A DNA stretch of 64,000 nt from Anaerolineales bacterium (GTDB lineage Bacteria; Chloroflexota; Anaerolineae; Anaerolineales; Villigracilaceae): contig JAUQXA010000062.1 in the NCBI GenBank assembly GCA_030834895.1, forward strand, positions 124,001 to 188,000, read 5' to 3'. The position numbers and the translations under genes were made by a program. Shown here in pieces: positions 9,193 through 16,730 of the stretch; position 1 is the first letter of the stretch; each line of letters opens with the position of its first letter. The notes under the pieces were generated by a model. That model was not told the DNA's origin. It was given only the letters and a program-made list of their open reading frames with translations, and did no database searches.

Positions 9193-10061
9193 AGGAATTT
9201 GCGTATTTTCCGGGATGCTCATTGGAAAAAATGGCGTCCAGTTATCACATGTCCGCGATTGAGACCACCAAGGCGCTGGACATCAATCTCAAGGAACTCG
9301 ACGACTGGAACTGCTGCGGCGCGACCACCTACTTCTACATCGATGAACTCCTGGCGTACACGATGTGTGCCCGCAACCTCGCGATTGCCGAAAAGACCGG
9401 GCTGGACATTGTGGCTCCGTGCAGCGCCTGCTACAAGAACATGTATTTCACCGCCGCCCATCTGAAAAAGGATGCCGACCTGGCGGAACATATCAACTTC
9501 GCGCTGGAAGAGGATGACCTGCAATTTAACGGGACGGTTGGTGTGAAGCACCTGATCGAGGTCTTTGCCAAAGATGTCGGTCCGGAGGAACTCAAGAGCA
9601 AGGTCACCAACCCGCTCGAAGGAGTCCGCGTGGCGCCTTATTACGGCTGTCAGATTGTCCGCCCGCAAAAGGAAAAAGAGGACGTGGAACAGCCACAGTT
9701 CTTTGAGAATATCCTTTCCGCCATCGGGGCGACGCCGGTCAATTATCCGTTGAAGATGCGCTGCTGCGGCGGCTCGCTTATCATTTCCAGCCGCACGGCG
9801 GCGTTGAGCATGGTTCGCAACCTGCTGCAATCCGCAGTGGACAATCAGGCGACGGTGATTGCCACCGCCTGCCCGATGTGCCAGGTCAACCTGGAGGTGT
9901 ACCAGCAGCAGGTCAACCAGGAGTTTGGCACGAACTTCTCTGTCCCGGTGCTTTACTTCACCCAACTAGTGGGACTCGCGCTCGGCATCCCGCAGAAGAA
10001 ACTCGGCATCGGCAAGGAGTTCGTTGATTCGATGCCCGCATTACTCCAGACGTCCGGATGA
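9189..10061 (+). CDS. hdrB: Heterodisulfide reductase subunit B-like (two CCG domains)
   Basis: The start is the ATG at 9189, overlapping the hdrC stop; the frame stays open further upstream but only as a shadow of hdrC. The 290-residue product begins MKEFAYFPGCSLEKMA. It has two complete cysteine-rich motifs: PGC, NCCG and CSAC in the first half, then YGC, RCCGG and CPMC in the second. These motifs hold the unusual non-cubane 4Fe-4S clusters of HdrB. Both motifs are intact, unlike the degenerate CCG domains at 125-1330 and 3071-5017, so this subunit can carry the disulfide-type active site. Confidence 0.94.
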   Translation: MKEFAYFPGCSLEKMASSYHMSAIETTKALDINLKELDDWNCCGATTYFYIDELLAYTMCARNLAIAEKTGLDIVAPCSACYKNMYFTAAHLKKDADLAEHINFALEEDDLQFNGTVGVKHLIEVFAKDVGPEELKSKVTNPLEGVRVAPYYGCQIVRPQKEKEDVEQPQFFENILSAIGATPVNYPLKMRCCGGSLIISSRTAALSMVRNLLQSAVDNQATVIATACPMCQVNLEVYQQQVNQEFGTNFSVPVLYFTQLVGLALGIPQKKLGIGKEFVDSMPALLQTSG

Positions 10062-10083
10062 TGAATTCTAAGGAGTGAAACCT

Positions 10084-12093
10084 ATGGAAAAGAAAGAGAA
10101 GATTGGCGTTTATGTCTGCCACTGCGGTACCAACATTGCCGGCGTCGTGAACGTGGGCGAGGTAAGCAAGTGGGTCGAGGAAAACCTCAAAGATCAGGGC
10201 GTGGTCGTCTCGCGCGATTACAAATTCATGTGCTCCAGCCTCGGGCAGGAACTGATTCAGAAGGACATCAAGGAGCAAGGCTTGACCCGCGTGGTGGTTG
10301 CCGCCTGTTCGCCGCACCTGCATGAAAAGACCTTCCACAATGCCTGCAAGGGCGCGGACTTGAACCCCTACCTGTGCGAATTGGTCTCCATCCGCGAACA
10401 GGACTCATGGGTGCATACCGACAAGGCGGCCGCCACTGAAAAAGCCAAGGCGATTGTCTCAGGCGGCGTTGCACGTGTGGCTTATCATGAAGCGCTAGAA
10501 CCCTTGCGCGTACCGATCCATCCGGCCACGCTGGTCGTCGGTGGCGGGATCGCCGGTATTCAGGCGGCGCTCGAAATTGCGGATGCGGGCTTCCCCGTGT
10601 ATCTCGTCGAGCGCGAACCTTCCATCGGCGGACATATGGCCCAGTTCGACAAGACCTTCCCCACCCTCGACTGCTCGGCTTGTATCCTCACCCCCAAGAT
10701 GGTGGACGCGGGAAATCATCCCAACATCACCCTGCTGACCTACTCAGAGGTTGAAAAGGTGGATGGTTATGTCGGAAATTTTGTCGCCACCATCCGCAAG
10801 CGCGCCCGCTCGGTGGTCGAAAAGGATTGCACCGGCTGCGGCATCTGCTGGGAGAAATGTCCCAAGAAGGTGGTGGACGATGTGTTCGAGGTCGGCATGG
10901 GCAACCGCAAGGCGGTCTACGTGCCGTTCCCGCAAGCCGTCCCCAAGTACCCGGTCATCGACCGCGTGAACTGCACCTACTACATCAAGGGAACCTGCAA
11001 AGCCTGCGAAAAATTCTGCCCGACCAACGCCATCGACTTTGCCCAGGAAGATACCGTGATGACCGTTGAAGTCGGCAACATCATCCTCGCTACTGGGTAT
11101 GACCTGTTCGATGCGCGCCGCATCCAGCAGTACGGTTACGGACGCCTGCCAAACGTCTTCACCAGTTTGGAGTTCGAGCGTCTCAGCAATGCGGCTGGAC
11201 CCACTGGCGGCAATATCGTCCTGCGCGATGGAAAGACCGTTCCAAAGGCTGTGGGGATTGTCCACTGCGTCGGCTCGCGCGACAAGAACTACAACGAATA
11301 CTGCTCGGCAATTTGTTGTATGCAGTCTCTGAAATTTGCCCACCTTGTCGAGGAACGTACCGGCGCGGAGGTCTACAACTTCTACATCGACATCCGCACC
11401 CCCGCCAAGGGCTACGAGGAGTTCTATCATCGCCTGCTCGAAGAGGGGACACACTTCGTCCGCGGCAAAGTGGCTGAAATCAGCGACGCCACCCGCCTGC
11501 CCGAAGAGGAAGGCAAACTGATCGTGCAGGTCGAAGATACGCTGACCGGAGTCCAACTCCGCGTCCCGTTGGATATGGTCATCCTCTCCGCTGGATTGGA
11601 ACCCCGCGCCGGCTCGAAGGAATTTGCCAAGACCTTTGGCATTTCCTGCTCCGCTGACGGCTGGTTCATCGAGCGGCATCCCAAACTCGACCCCGTCGCC
11701 ACCATGACCGAAGGCGTGTACATCGCTGGCTGCGTGCAAGGACCGAAGGACATCCCCGCCAGCGTGGCACAGGGAGCGGCTGCTGCCGCCCGTGTGTTGG
11801 GCAAGATTCAGCAAAAGGAGATCGCCCTCGAACCTGTCCGCGCCACTGTCCATGAAGAGCAATGCTCCGGCTGTCGCATCTGCAACAACCTGTGCCCGTT
11901 CAACGCCATCCTCTTCCACGAAGACCACATGGTCAGCGAGGTCAACCCGGCGTTGTGCCAGGGCTGTGGAACCTGCGTGGCAGGCTGCCCGGCGGGAGCC
12001 ATCAGCGGCACCGGTTTCTCGAACGAACAAATCCTCTCGCAAATCGAGGGACTGTTGCTGGTCAATCTTTCCAAGGAGGCAGCCGCTGTGTAG
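10084..12093 (+). CDS. hdrA: Heterodisulfide reductase subunit A, FAD-dependent bifurcating core
   Basis: The ATG at 10084 follows AAGGAG by eight bases and is preferred to the GTG at 10075, which lies inside that site. The product is 669 residues, normal for HdrA. It has an N-terminal segment with VCHCGTNI, a Rossmann FAD motif VVGGGIAGIQAALE, the Cys-containing LDCSACIL, two internal 4Fe-4S motifs (CTGCGICWEKCP and CKACEKFCP) and two C-terminal ones (CSGCRICNNLCP and CQGCGTCVAGCP). HdrA carries the bifurcating flavin in Hdr-Mvh complexes. mvhDGA directly downstream points to a complete H2-dependent bifurcating complex that reduces ferredoxin and a second acceptor. Confidence 0.95.
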   Translation: MEKKEKIGVYVCHCGTNIAGVVNVGEVSKWVEENLKDQGVVVSRDYKFMCSSLGQELIQKDIKEQGLTRVVVAACSPHLHEKTFHNACKGADLNPYLCELVSIREQDSWVHTDKAAATEKAKAIVSGGVARVAYHEALEPLRVPIHPATLVVGGGIAGIQAALEIADAGFPVYLVEREPSIGGHMAQFDKTFPTLDCSACILTPKMVDAGNHPNITLLTYSEVEKVDGYVGNFVATIRKRARSVVEKDCTGCGICWEKCPKKVVDDVFEVGMGNRKAVYVPFPQAVPKYPVIDRVNCTYYIKGTCKACEKFCPTNAIDFAQEDTVMTVEVGNIILATGYDLFDARRIQQYGYGRLPNVFTSLEFERLSNAAGPTGGNIVLRDGKTVPKAVGIVHCVGSRDKNYNEYCSAICCMQSLKFAHLVEERTGAEVYNFYIDIRTPAKGYEEFYHRLLEEGTHFVRGKVAEISDATRLPEEEGKLIVQVEDTLTGVQLRVPLDMVILSAGLEPRAGSKEFAKTFGISCSADGWFIERHPKLDPVATMTEGVYIAGCVQGPKDIPASVAQGAAAAARVLGKIQQKEIALEPVRATVHEEQCSGCRICNNLCPFNAILFHEDHMVSEVNPALCQGCGTCVAGCPAGAISGTGFSNEQILSQIEGLLLVNLSKEAAAV

Positions 12094-12108
12094 GGCTGAA
12101 AACCGACC

Positions 12109-12582
12109 ATGACTGAAGAAAATACACCCTTTGAACCTACGATCATCGGCTTCACCTGTAACTGGTGCAGTTACCGCGCCGCCGATATGGCTGGCACGGC
12201 GCGCATGAAATATGCCCCGAACGTACGGCTGATCCGCTTGATGTGCTCGGGCCGCCTCGACCCGACCTTCGTCTTCAAGGCGTTTGCCAACGGCGCGGAC
12301 GCGGTGCTGGTCTCTGGCTGTCATCCCGGTGACTGCCACTACGTCTCCCAAAACTACAAGATGTTGCGTCGTTTCAATCTGATGCGCCGCGTTTTGGGGC
12401 AGATGGGCATCGAGCCGGAACGCTTGAAGTTGTTGTGGGCAAGCGCGGCGGAAGGCGCGATCTTTGCCGCCGAGGTCAATAAATTCGTCGAACAGGTGCG
12501 CGCGCTTGGTCCGCTGAATTGGAACAAGTCGAATGGCGCAACAGCGGAAAAAACCCCCGTTCTCGAGGAGGCAGCGGTATGA
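12109..12582 (+). CDS. mvhD: Hydrogenase iron-sulfur subunit MvhD
   Basis: This 157-residue MvhD/FlpD-type 2Fe-2S protein has the cysteine pattern FTCNWCSYRAAD, LMCSGR and SGCHPGDCHY. It carries electrons between the [NiFe]-hydrogenase and HdrA. It starts 15 bp after hdrA, and its TGA overlaps the ATG of mvhG (12579-12582). The last 25 residues (after WNKSNGA) look like a poorly conserved tail. Confidence 0.94.
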   Translation: MTEENTPFEPTIIGFTCNWCSYRAADMAGTARMKYAPNVRLIRLMCSGRLDPTFVFKAFANGADAVLVSGCHPGDCHYVSQNYKMLRRFNLMRRVLGQMGIEPERLKLLWASAAEGAIFAAEVNKFVEQVRALGPLNWNKSNGATAEKTPVLEEAAV

Positions 12583-13565
12583 GCAAACCCAAATTCGCAA
12601 TGTACTGGGCGGCTTCGTGCGGCGGCTGTGAGATCGCCGTGCTGAACATCCACGAGAAGATTTTGGATGTGGACGCCAACTTCGATGTAGTCTTTTGGCC
12701 CGTTGCCATGGATGCCAAATACAAGGACGTGGAGGCGATGGAGGATGGCTCCATCCTGTTGACCCTCTTCAACGGCGGAATCCGCAACGACGAGAACGAA
12801 CATGTTGCCAAACTGCTGCGTCGCAAGTCGCAGATTCTGGTGGCGTTCGGTTCCTGTGCCAACGAAGGCTGTATCCCCGGTCTGGCAAATTTCTCACCCA
12901 TCAAGGAAATCGTGGACACGGCTTTCAGCACGGTCTCGACCGACAACCCGGATAACCTGCGCCCGATGACTTCCTACGACATGCCCGAAGGCAAACTTCA
13001 CATCCCGACCCTGTACCCGGTTCTCAAGACCCTCGATCAGGTTGTGGATGTGGATTACTACATGCCCGGCTGTCCGCCCGAATCGCATCAGATTGCTGCG
13101 GTCATTGATTTGGTGATTCAGGTTCTGCAAGGCAAGGCGGAATTGCCTCCCAAAGGATCAACCATCGGCGCGGGCAACTCCACCGTCTGCGACGAATGCA
13201 CCCGCAAGCGCAACGAAAAGACCATCAAGGAATTCAAGCGTATTCAACTGATTCACCCCGACCCCGAACTCTGCCTGCTCGAACAGGGGATCCCCTGCAA
13301 CGGCCCTGCCACCCGCAGTGGATGCAACTCCCGCTGCCCGACGGCTGGGGCGCAGTGCATCGGCTGTTACGGTCCCGCCGAAGGCGTGGTGGATTATGGC
13401 GCGAGGCTGGTCTCCGCCTTTGGTTCAGCCATCGGTTCGGACGATCCGCAGGAGATCGACAAAATCCTGGATGGGTTGGTTGATCCCGCCGGGCAGTTTT
13501 ATCGCTTTAATCTGGCAGGCTCCCTGTTGCGCGCCGCCAAACCAGCCTGGAATTCGGGCGACTAA
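12579..13565 (+). CDS. mvhG: [NiFe]-hydrogenase small subunit MvhG
   Basis: The true start is the ATG at 12579 overlapping the mvhD stop, with GAGGAGG at 12565-12571. An upstream in-frame extension runs through mvhD and is not needed. The 328-residue product starts MSKPKFAMYWAASCGGCE. It has the small-subunit cysteines CGGC, GSCANEGC, PGCPPES and a C-terminal set (GCNSRCP, CIGCYGP) for the proximal and further 4Fe-4S clusters. It has no twin-arginine signal, so the hydrogenase is cytoplasmic. Confidence 0.94.
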   Translation: MSKPKFAMYWAASCGGCEIAVLNIHEKILDVDANFDVVFWPVAMDAKYKDVEAMEDGSILLTLFNGGIRNDENEHVAKLLRRKSQILVAFGSCANEGCIPGLANFSPIKEIVDTAFSTVSTDNPDNLRPMTSYDMPEGKLHIPTLYPVLKTLDQVVDVDYYMPGCPPESHQIAAVIDLVIQVLQGKAELPPKGSTIGAGNSTVCDECTRKRNEKTIKEFKRIQLIHPDPELCLLEQGIPCNGPATRSGCNSRCPTAGAQCIGCYGPAEGVVDYGARLVSAFGSAIGSDDPQEIDKILDGLVDPAGQFYRFNLAGSLLRAAKPAWNSGD

Positions 13566-13579
13566 TTTTGGAGGTAGAC

Positions 13580-15049
13580 ATGACACAACGAATCACAATT
13601 GACCCGATTACCCGCCTCGAAGGACACGGCAAGATCGAAATCTTCCTTAACGATGAAGGCGATGTTGCCAACACCTACTTCCAGATTCCCGAACTGCGCG
13701 GCTTTGAACGTTTCGTCGTCGGGCGCCCCGTCGAGGAAATGGCGCTGCTCACCAACCGCATCTGCGGCGTCTGCCCCGAAGCCCATCACATGGCGGCGGC
13801 AAAAGCGGCGGATGCTGTCTACAAGGTGGAAGTCCCTCGCACCGGCAAGATGCTGCGCGAACTGCTGTACAGCGCATTCTACGCCACCGACCACACCACC
13901 CATTTCTACGCCCTGGCTGGACCAGACTTCATCGTCGGTCCCGACGCCCCCGTTGCCGAGCGCAACATTTTGGGTGTCATCCACAAGGTTGGACTGGAAA
14001 TCGGTGGCAAGGTCATCCAGATGCGCAAATACGGTCACACCGTCGTCGAGATGATCGGCGGACGCAAGGTGCACCCCTGCACATCCATCCCCGGTGGTCT
14101 GACCAAGGGCATCACCGAGGAACAGCGCAAGGAAATCGAAGAGATGGGACATTGGGCAATCGAATTCGCCCAGTTCAGCCTGCAAGCCTTCAATGACATT
14201 GTCCTCAGCAACAAGACCTATCTCGACCTGATTCTGGGAGACATCTACACCCACAAGACCTACTACATGGGAATGGTGGACGAGAACAACCACACCAACT
14301 TCTACGACGGCAAAGTCCGCGTGGTGGGACCCGACGGCAAGGAATTCGTAAAGTATTCCCCAAACGAATACGCCGAACATATCGCCGAGCATGTGGAGCC
14401 TTGGACATACCTCAAGTTCCCCTACCTCAAGAAAGTCGGCTGGAAAGGCTTTGTGGACGGACCTGACTCGGGCGTCTACTGTGCTACGCCGCTTTCCCGC
14501 CTCAATGCTGCCGACGGTCTGGCAACCCCGCGCGCGCAGGAAGAGTACGACAAGATGTACAAGACCCTGGGCGGCAAACCGGTACACCAGCGGCTGGCAA
14601 CCCACTGGGCGCGTCTGATCGAGTTGCTCTACGCCGCCGAACGCTGGGTGGAACTGGCAACCGACCCGGAGATCACCTCGCCCAATTATCATGCCATCCC
14701 GACCGCCACTCCCACCGAAGGCGTGGGCATCGTCGAAGCGCCGCGCGGCACGCTTACCCATCACTATTGGACGGACGAGCGCGGCGTGGTGACGAAGGCG
14801 AATCTTATCGTCGGTACCACCAACAACTACGCGCCCATCACCATGTCGATTCAGAAAGCCGCCTCGAACCTCATCAAGAAAGGCAACGTCAACGAAGGCT
14901 TGCTGAACATGGTCGAGATGGCGTTCCGTTCCTACGACCCGTGCTTTGGCTGCGCCACCCATTCCCTGCCCGGGCAGATGCCGCTCGAAGTCACCGTCCG
15001 CAAGGCGAATGGCGAAGTGTTGGATGTCTTGAAGCAGTTTGTTGATTAG
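13580..15049 (+). CDS. mvhA: [NiFe]-hydrogenase large subunit MvhA
   Basis: The ATG at 13580 lies five bases after GGAGG and is preferred to the TTG at 13568. The 489-residue protein has both nickel-binding motifs, RICGVCPEAHH near residue 57 and DPCFGCATH near 453. About 28 residues follow the last His, a tail expected to be removed during maturation. A matching protease gene lies downstream at 15671. With mvhG, mvhD and hdrABC it forms a group 3c-like H2-oxidising or H2-producing module. Confidence 0.95.
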   Translation: MTQRITIDPITRLEGHGKIEIFLNDEGDVANTYFQIPELRGFERFVVGRPVEEMALLTNRICGVCPEAHHMAAAKAADAVYKVEVPRTGKMLRELLYSAFYATDHTTHFYALAGPDFIVGPDAPVAERNILGVIHKVGLEIGGKVIQMRKYGHTVVEMIGGRKVHPCTSIPGGLTKGITEEQRKEIEEMGHWAIEFAQFSLQAFNDIVLSNKTYLDLILGDIYTHKTYYMGMVDENNHTNFYDGKVRVVGPDGKEFVKYSPNEYAEHIAEHVEPWTYLKFPYLKKVGWKGFVDGPDSGVYCATPLSRLNAADGLATPRAQEEYDKMYKTLGGKPVHQRLATHWARLIELLYAAERWVELATDPEITSPNYHAIPTATPTEGVGIVEAPRGTLTHHYWTDERGVVTKANLIVGTTNNYAPITMSIQKAASNLIKKGNVNEGLLNMVEMAFRSYDPCFGCATHSLPGQMPLEVTVRKANGEVLDVLKQFVD

Positions 15050-15061
15050 CCGGGTAAAATA

Positions 15062-15103
15062 GGAATGGGTAAAAATACCTGTCACGGTGTCTTTACCCAT
15101 TCC
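15062..15103 (+). repeat. Strong intergenic hairpin after mvhA
   Basis: A perfect 12-bp stem, GGAATGGGTAAA at 15062-15073 and its complement at 15092-15103, encloses an 18-nt loop. No T-run follows, so it is not a normal terminator. It may protect the 3' end of the hdr-mvh message or mark a processing point before the CBS gene. Confidence 0.6.
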
Positions 15104-15140
15104 AATCGTTTCTTCCAACATAACCTGGAGGTATAAATTC

Positions 15141-15581
15141 ATGAAAACGACAGTCGAACAGATGCTTATGCAAAAGGGTCGGGACGTATGGACAATCTCG
15201 CCCAATGCCACCGTGATGGAAGCGCTAAAACTCATGGCAGAGAAAAATGTCGGCGCGCTGGTTGTCACGCATGATGACGAGGTGGTTGGCATAATTTCTG
15301 AACGTGATTATGCCCGCAAGGTTGTTTTGCGGAACAAGGCATCCATTAATACAAAAGTTAAAGAGATCATGACCGAAAAGGTTTACTATGTGGGACCTAA
15401 AACCACTGCAGAGGAATGCATGACTCTGACCGTCCAACAGAATATCCGCCACCTGCCGGTGCTCAAAAACGGCGATCTGGTCGGGCTGGTTTCCATTGGC
15501 GATGTGGTAAAGGCCGTCATTAGAGAACAGGAAACAGAGATCGGGCAGCTTTCCGATTATATTAGCGGGAAGTACATCTAG
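15141..15581 (+). CDS. CBS-pair domain protein
   Basis: The ATG at 15141 follows TGGAGGT (15126-15132); the frame is open further upstream but has no ribosome site there. The 146-residue protein is one Bateman module, two CBS domains (for example GALVVTHDDEVVGIISERDYAR and a second copy RHLPVLKNGDLVGLVSIGDVV), with nothing fused. Such modules bind adenosine nucleotides. Placed between the hydrogenase and its maturation protease, it may report energy charge to the complex, but this is inference. Confidence 0.9.
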   Translation: MKTTVEQMLMQKGRDVWTISPNATVMEALKLMAEKNVGALVVTHDDEVVGIISERDYARKVVLRNKASINTKVKEIMTEKVYYVGPKTTAEECMTLTVQQNIRHLPVLKNGDLVGLVSIGDVVKAVIREQETEIGQLSDYISGKYI

Positions 15582-15619
15582 CTTCAAGACCCTTGGTTTC
15601 CCTGTTGTATTGTAGAATA

Positions 15620-15654
15620 AAGAGCGGATGACCCGCAGGTTATCCGCTCTTTTG
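15620..15654 (+). terminator. Rho-independent terminator after the CBS gene
   Basis: A perfect 10-bp stem (AAGAGCGGAT at 15620-15629 with its complement at 15642-15651) is followed by TTTT. It separates the redox operon from the maturation protease gene that starts 17 bases later. Confidence 0.8.
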
Positions 15655-15670
15655 TTGACCGGGAGTACGC

Positions 15671-16156
15671 ATGCCTTTTGAAAAGATTCTGCTGATTGGT
15701 CTTGGAAATCCGATTTTGGGGGACGACGGCGTGGGCTGGGTGGTGTCCCGCGAAGTCGAAGAACGCCTCCGCGAAGACAGGGCAAATATCGAAGTGGATT
15801 ATCTTTCGCTGGGTGGATTGAGCCTGATGGAACACTTGATTGGATACAGAAAAGCCATCCTGATCGACTCGCTGACAACGGGCAAACATCCCCAGGGCGA
15901 AGTCATCACCTTTACACTGGAGGATTTGGTTGACCTCACCTCCGGTCACACCGCCGCCCCCCACGATACCTCCCTCAAAACGGCGCTTGCCACCGGTAGA
16001 CAGTTGGGCGCAGATCTGCCGGACGACAGGGACATCCATGTCGTGGCAATCGAATCCCAGCATGTTTACGACATTCAGGAGGGACTGACGCCCGCCATCG
16101 CCGCTTCGGTCCCTGTCGCTGTTCAACGGGTCCTTGATCTGCTTAAGGCAATATAG
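15671..16156 (+). CDS. Hydrogenase maturation protease (HycI/HyaD family)
   Basis: This 161-residue protein begins with the family motif LIGLGNPILGDDGVGW. It has the second conserved acid in LIDSLTTG and the His in HDTSL. These Ni-sensing endopeptidases cut the C-terminal tail of the [NiFe] large subunit after nickel insertion. mvhA upstream has such a tail, so MvhA is the likely substrate. A terminator just upstream means that it is transcribed by read-through or from a promoter not recognised here. Other hyp maturation genes are not in the window. Confidence 0.92.
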   Translation: MPFEKILLIGLGNPILGDDGVGWVVSREVEERLREDRANIEVDYLSLGGLSLMEHLIGYRKAILIDSLTTGKHPQGEVITFTLEDLVDLTSGHTAAPHDTSLKTALATGRQLGADLPDDRDIHVVAIESQHVYDIQEGLTPAIAASVPVAVQRVLDLLKAI

Positions 16157-16185
16157 TCCAATTCATCCTGACTTTCGAGCAATTC

Positions 16186-16470
16186 TTACCTGACCAGTCC
16201 CTGATATTCCACGTGACGTTGAATATATCCATCCACGAACCAGCATAACGTCCGCACTTTCAGGTTGTTCTTCTTGGCATATTCCAGCCCTGTCTTTGCC
16301 AGCAAACTTCCCACACCCTGTCCTTCCAGCGCAGGTGGGACTCCCGTGTGTGTAAAAATGATGGTGTCGCCGCTCATGTGGTAGGTCAATTCGGCTGTAT
16401 ATCCATTGAGGTGTGCCTCGAAGCGGTTCGATTCCGTGTGATGGGTGACATCAATATCGATTTGTGGCAT
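16186..16470 (-). CDS. Small GNAT-like N-acetyltransferase (YidJ/YjdJ type)
   Basis: The product from the ATG at 16470 is 94 residues, preceded by GGAAAGGA. It shows the acetyl-CoA-binding region VPPALEGQGVGSLLAKTGLEYAKKN, then the typical short ending with CWFVDGYIQRH. This is the short GNAT-related family common in bacteria. The substrate is unknown. It is divergent from kamA; the frame upstream of 16470 is open but lacks similarity to the family. Confidence 0.85.
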   Translation of the reverse strand: MPQIDIDVTHHTESNRFEAHLNGYTAELTYHMSGDTIIFTHTGVPPALEGQGVGSLLAKTGLEYAKKNNLKVRTLCWFVDGYIQRHVEYQGLVR

Positions 16471-16515
16471 GTGATTTTCCTTTCCCCCGATTGTACCGCC
16501 CAAATAATACTGACA

Positions 16516-16544
16516 TTGACCCGCTTTCCGTTTGCTTTTACAAT
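16516..16544 (+). promoter_or_regulatory. Probable sigma-70 promoter of kamA
   Basis: TTGACC at 16516-16521 and TACAAT at 16539-16544 are 17 bp apart. This predicts a leader of about 180 nt before the kamA ATG. Confidence 0.6.
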
Positions 16545-16730
16545 GCTGATATGATTCCAAGGTTTGCAGGCTTTTTCCGCCCGGATCATGATCCTCCAGC
16601 CTGTGCTGGGATGCCACACTGCCTGTTTTCCTGCCTGCTGTGGAGCCCAAAAGATTTTCCAGCGCAGACACCCTCCCGGTTTGGCAGTTTGTGAAACCCA
16701 CTTTATTGATATAGATTTTCGGAGGATAAA
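16545..16730 (+). other. Long untranslated leader of kamA
   Basis: About 180 bases lie between the predicted promoter and the kamA start. They contain a palindrome, GGATCATGATCC, and a good ribosome site, CGGAGG, before the ATG. No known riboswitch consensus was recognised; the conserved lysine-riboswitch core was looked for and not seen. Confidence 0.35.

Noticed and set aside
10744..12600. Long antisense open frame (over 600 codons) opposite hdrA and mvhD
   Set aside because: It lies wholly opposite strongly conserved genes, has a His/Asp/Leu-rich make-up typical of GC-rich antisense frames, and shows no domain.
13562..15292. Long antisense open frame (over 570 codons) opposite mvhA
   Set aside because: mvhA is certain from both nickel motifs. 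The antisense product has no recognisable motif and crosses gene borders.
16545..16730. Lysine riboswitch before kamA
   Set aside because: The conserved lysine aptamer core segments are not present.
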